A stretch of DNA of 64,000 nucleotides from Ischnura elegans (Eukaryota > Arthropoda > Insecta > Odonata > Coenagrionidae): the NCBI RefSeq assembly GCF_921293095.1, contig NC_060253.1, positions 74,375,992-74,439,991 of the forward strand. Reading direction: 5' to 3'. This document shows, one piece after another, positions 60,270 to 64,000 of this stretch. The notes below the pieces were generated by a model. The model had not been told where the DNA came from. It ran no database searches and saw only the letters and a program-made list of their open reading frames with translations. Position numbers and translations under genes: made by a program. Position 1 is the first letter of the stretch, and each line of letters starts with the position of its first letter.

Positions 60270-60760
60270 ACCTCACCCAGGTGCTCACACTCCCTTTTCC
60301 TTCGATTCCACGACTCGTCTCCGATTCGGTTCGCACCCGTCGCAACCAAAACAAAAAAGAACACAAGTGCGCATTCCCTTCTCACACCGTCCCGGTCGAC
60401 TGCATTGCTGCTCGCCCGGTGTCCGGCGGCGAGGGAGGTTGATGTTCTGTTTGTCCCATGAAAGTGAAAACACAGTTAAGCGTGAAGGTGGGGTGGGGTA
60501 GATAGTCGGCGAACGGACGACAGGAGTGCACTGGTTTGGCGTAGCGATGGTGACGGTGGTGTGGGGATACCGAAAAGTCAATGCACAGCCCTCTTTCTCT
60601 GTGGCGCGGGACTCTCTCTTTCCAGGCACGGCCAATGTGGGACAATTTGCAGAAGCGCTGTTCTGCACGGGCGGAGAGTCGCAAGAGTGCATACGCCCCG
60701 TGTACCGTTGGGAGAAATCTCTCAAAAGCATTGTTTTTCCCTCTCCTGCCGGGCGGATTA
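60270..60760. other. GC/CpG-rich patch inside the proposed intron
   Basis: Overlapping frames are open on both strands (up to 148 codons on the minus strand, 120 on the +), as is usual for GC-rich DNA. No domain was recognised. It could be an alternative promoter or first exon. Confidence 0.35.
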
Positions 60761-62744
60761 AAAATAGATTACTGGGGTATAATATATACGTTATCTCGTA
60801 CTCGGCGAACGGATTAGGGCATATGGTGAGCTTTCCCCAAACGCGTACCTACTACATTACGTGCGGAATTTATTCCGAATATCTTTGATATACCACAATA
60901 CAGAATCGATCATTTTGAAGATATGTTTGGCGTACAAGAGGGAAAAGGTTTCAAAGCAAAGTACGGCATTGTTCACTCATATTGAATTCGATTTTTATAC
61001 TTTGAATGCAAGGAAAAATTATATTCGCTGGTGTAACATATCCAGGGTATATTTTGTGGGTATTCGCTTTTTTCATGGCAATTAATCTCAATGAGGAGAC
61101 GGTTCAATGGATTGACTTTGCTTAGGTACGTACGTATGTTCATCTAAAAAAATATGCCAAGCGTATCTTTAGACAGTGCTGTTGCTGTTGTTGAGTTCGC
61201 TGTTGCTGGAATATTCGGCATCAATAACGTATCATTTTCGTAATATCATAATGAATCTCTGGAAGTGTCATGATATTAAACTTATCAAAACAGTTCCTGC
61301 TGCCTTTTATCATCAAATTTACTTCATAAGCTAAGAGTGGTTGTCCTGACCTTTTAGCGGCGACTGCAATGTTGTAGGTATGCGTTAGCACAATAACATT
61401 CTATTAAATATAGGGCCTATACTCAGCTCATCTATTCTATATATATGAAACACTCATTCAGCTCAAGGGTACGTCTTTCTTCCGAAAGTCATATTCACGC
61501 TCAATACTCAACGGTATATTTTCGAAGAAAGCTTCCAAACGCCACGAAATGCAGCGAAAGTGGTTCGCTCACTCATGAGCTATAAAGTTCCAGAGACTTC
61601 ATGCAGACAGTGTTTACAGATATAAAATGCTATTACCCATACACTCAGAGCCTACTTTACCTTGCCCGAGCCGATTATTATAGAGCTACACTGTCGCAGG
61701 CACTATGGCCCCTTATTGTGCGCGGAAAAAAACGTCTTAAATCTATTGGTCTCCTACGTTCCTCACTCGAGTTCCCCGCTTATGATTCGCGCATTCAAAG
61801 GTATAGAAGCGTGCGTCACAGTGCTCCATTCTAATGAGCATCGCGTAGACTGTCTGCGAGGAGAAATGGCGTGAGAGATCGGTCCACTAATTCTCACCAC
61901 TGATGTTTGCGTACCATCCGGTGTGGACAGCTCCTCAAGATGTTTTCGCCGTCTTAACCACGCCACAGTCCATGAATTCCCACTCATTCAAATGGCGTAT
62001 GGGTAGAAGGAAGTCAGTGATTCGTATTTACTCTTCAGTTTAATTAACTTATCATTAGGCAGTGAAAGTCGCGAAAGGAATCACAATGGTGCATGGTCGG
62101 GGAATTTGATGGGGAATGGAATGCTATTAAAAGCTGCACAATCACTGGCGTTCAAATGTTTTTCATGTAGTTTTGCTGTTGGATTGGGAGTAGTTCCTCA
62201 CAAAAATTAATTTTGTAGCAGTTAAAAATTTTCACGATTTCTAGTTTGGTACGGGGAGAATTTTGATCCTTAATAATTTAGAGCTTAAATTGCGGAAACT
62301 TTAAACGGTCAGTGTAACATTTCATTAAAGTGTTATTTTTTTGAGGATTAATGCTGAAAACTTATCTTGGAGCACATACTTACGTTACACAGACTTTTGT
62401 GCGCTGAAGAAGTTCTGTACTGCAGTTACTGTCACGAGACTTTTTCTTTTATCTACGTAATGAATGCAACTGCATATCTCGACTCATAGATTTTTAAGCG
62501 AAGCCTGGGTTTATTTCGAGGCTTTCAACCATTTAATATTTGACAGCAATTTCTATGGTCCCTCATCCCAATGACATGCTCTATGACTTTCGCTTCATAG
62601 GGACGGGGGTACACGAATCGTGCATTGACAAGTGGGTGCAATGATGAAGCTTAAATTCAGCGAAGAGAAGATTGGTGAAAAAGTATTTATTGCAGTAGTT
62701 TGATGCTTTTATGGCGTAATATATGATCGATGACCGTAATATAC

Positions 62745-62910
62745 ATCTACATCAATATAAATCTACAAAAAACGTTACGCATACAAACAAATTATACTAC
62801 CGTATTCATTCAAAGGCAAAACTTACGTACTACTCATCAAGGTTTTGTACCAATAAAGCTAGATTACACAAGCCATGCTGTTATAAATAAAAAGACAATT
62901 CAGAAACACG
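62745..62910 (+). repeat. GCGAGCCACC repeat, 5'-truncated copy J
   Basis: It carries only the distal blocks: GTTACGCATACAAACAAATT, TTCAAAGGCAAAACTTACGT, ACTCATCAAG and GCCATGCTGTTATAAATA. Confidence 0.55.
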
Positions 62911-63559
62911 ACCGTAATATACGATCTTATTACATGACACATATCGCACATGACTGTCAGCTATGGAAATTCCGCACCCCTTAAAAATGCGAAATTGTGA
63001 AGGCCCCAGCGATGGATGGAATTAATAATGGAGGCCTATGCATTGCCAATCACACCTGGTTTTCCGTGGGATAAGATAGCATAGAGCGGATGGCATGAAT
63101 TTCTCATGGATTTTGATTTATTCATTTTAATTTTTACTACGCACGTATAACCCCACAAGGGCGACGCACTGGAGATTCAGTCATTGCTTGTAGAAATTGT
63201 CACGTTGACATAACTACAGAGGGCGTGCAGAGAAGCTCTAGAGCTGGATTGTACTACATTCATTGGGCAAATAGACCTTTGGGTTGTTTAATTATTTTTT
63301 TTTCAAAATTATATCATTCCGTTCGGTTATATAATTAGTGAAAGAGGTAGGCAATCATTAATTTCCTTGGACATTAGCATGAATTAAATACTTGTGCCAT
63401 TACGATGACGTATACTAATATTGGCTTGCAATATTTATGCTTTACCACGTCTCCAACAGCTTAGCAACTATTATACCGGCCGCAATCTCGAAGAATCCCA
63501 CTATTTGCTTAGCAACTTGGCTTCATGTTCGTGCCGGAATTATTTTGCCTGAGTGCAAT

Positions 63560-63900
63560 GCGTTCGTTGTTGTTTCATGGGGTGGCTCCGGCCAGCAAAA
63601 CCGCTATCCTCCCATTGCATGTTCCGCGAATTCTCGCCGGGTCGCCCAAACTGCGATTTCTCCACTCACGTGTCCAATGTGTCCCAATGGAAGTGTGTCA
63701 CCCGAACTCTCGGAAGAGCACGGTCAGGGTGGGGTGAGGCGTGACCGCGAGGAGGGATTATGGACAGAACGGACCTTCTGGGAGTGCACTAAGGGAGAAG
63801 GAGAATGGTTCGGACCACGAACGAGGTGTTCGTTAGGCTGGTCGGGAAAACCCGCAGGTCAATGGACAACTGGACTCGGCCCTCTCCCGAGACTGGGACA
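63560..63900. other. GC-rich patch near the right edge
   Basis: A 173-codon + frame runs over it (63437-63958), with no recognised domain. Its nearness to the acceptor at 63973 means part of it could be an alternative 5' exon. Confidence 0.3.
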
Positions 63901-63973
63901 ATACCTTTACATGGGGAATACCCGCCATATAGTAAATGCCAATCCTTCCACATATTAAGGGTTTCTTTTTCAG

Positions 63974-64000
63974 GGTCCTCTCTTGATGAGACTTTACCTC
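63974..64000 (+). CDS. Start of the next exon (partial, runs off the window)
   Basis: The acceptor GGGTTTCTTTTTCAG ends at 63973. In phase 0 the exon reads GPLLMRLYL, following SSEPPP of the exon ending at 56398 without a stop. This is nine residues only, so the link is suggestive. The other two frames were not excluded. Confidence 0.4.

Larger units (their letters stand above)
56399..63973 (+). other. Proposed intron 1 of the second gene
   Basis: It holds a MITE at 57218-57376, a perfect palindrome at 57651-57691, SINE-like fragments near 58915-58975 and 59885-59960, a GCGAGCCACC repeat tail at 62745-62910, and two GC-rich patches at 60270-60760 and 63560-63900. Additional exons inside cannot be ruled out. 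Confidence 0.45.

Noticed and set aside
60285-60731. 148-codon minus-strand frame
   Set aside because: It lies in a GC-rich patch where several frames on both strands are open, and no domain or splice pattern supports it.

Overview
This window looks like nuclear DNA of an arthropod, most likely an insect. It is AT-rich, has spaced GT-AG introns, and is full of small DNA transposons, tRNA-derived SINEs and decayed retroelements, with very little coding sequence. The species cannot be named from sequence alone. There is no CRISPR array, no operon and no bacterial gene structure. Most open frames outside the two genes described here look like chance frames in repeats.

Layout. 1-326: remnant of an LTR retrotransposon with its interior deleted. 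327-5088: intergenic, with three copies of one tRNA-derived SINE and a small hAT-type MITE (1416-1610). 5089-19014: the one complete gene, a three-coding-exon C2H2 zinc-finger protein on the + strand (exons 5167-5853, 11876-13669, 17323-19014). All coding joins are phase 0 and the predicted protein is about 1390 residues, with one N-terminal finger, a long acidic linker and 14 C-terminal fingers. Its introns hold an antisense LINE relic, an inverted SINE pair, a 573-bp DNA element and a 1.2-kb hAT element with a perfect 8-bp target duplication. 19015-55600: gene-poor, with many MITEs whose target duplications can still be read (hAT-like, TTAA-type, TTA-type), SINEs, a minisatellite and a dispersed repeat family concentrated between 38.7 and 55.6 kb.

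55860-56398 is a GC-rich promoter and first coding exon of a second + strand gene. An RFX-type X-box palindrome overlaps its start codon. A phase-compatible splice acceptor lies at the last 30 bases of the window (exon from 63974), so the rest of that gene is off the right edge. The roughly 7.6 kb between is read as its first intron and holds two further GC-rich patches.

The two genes show no visible functional link. The zinc-finger protein is probably a nuclear DNA-binding regulator. The X-box makes a cilium-related role for the second gene worth testing, but the 43 visible residues do not identify it. The transposons form a readable insertion history: a piggyBac-like MITE sits inside a second MITE, a snap-back element sits inside a TTA-duplicating element, and a hammerhead-like insert sits inside a dispersed repeat.
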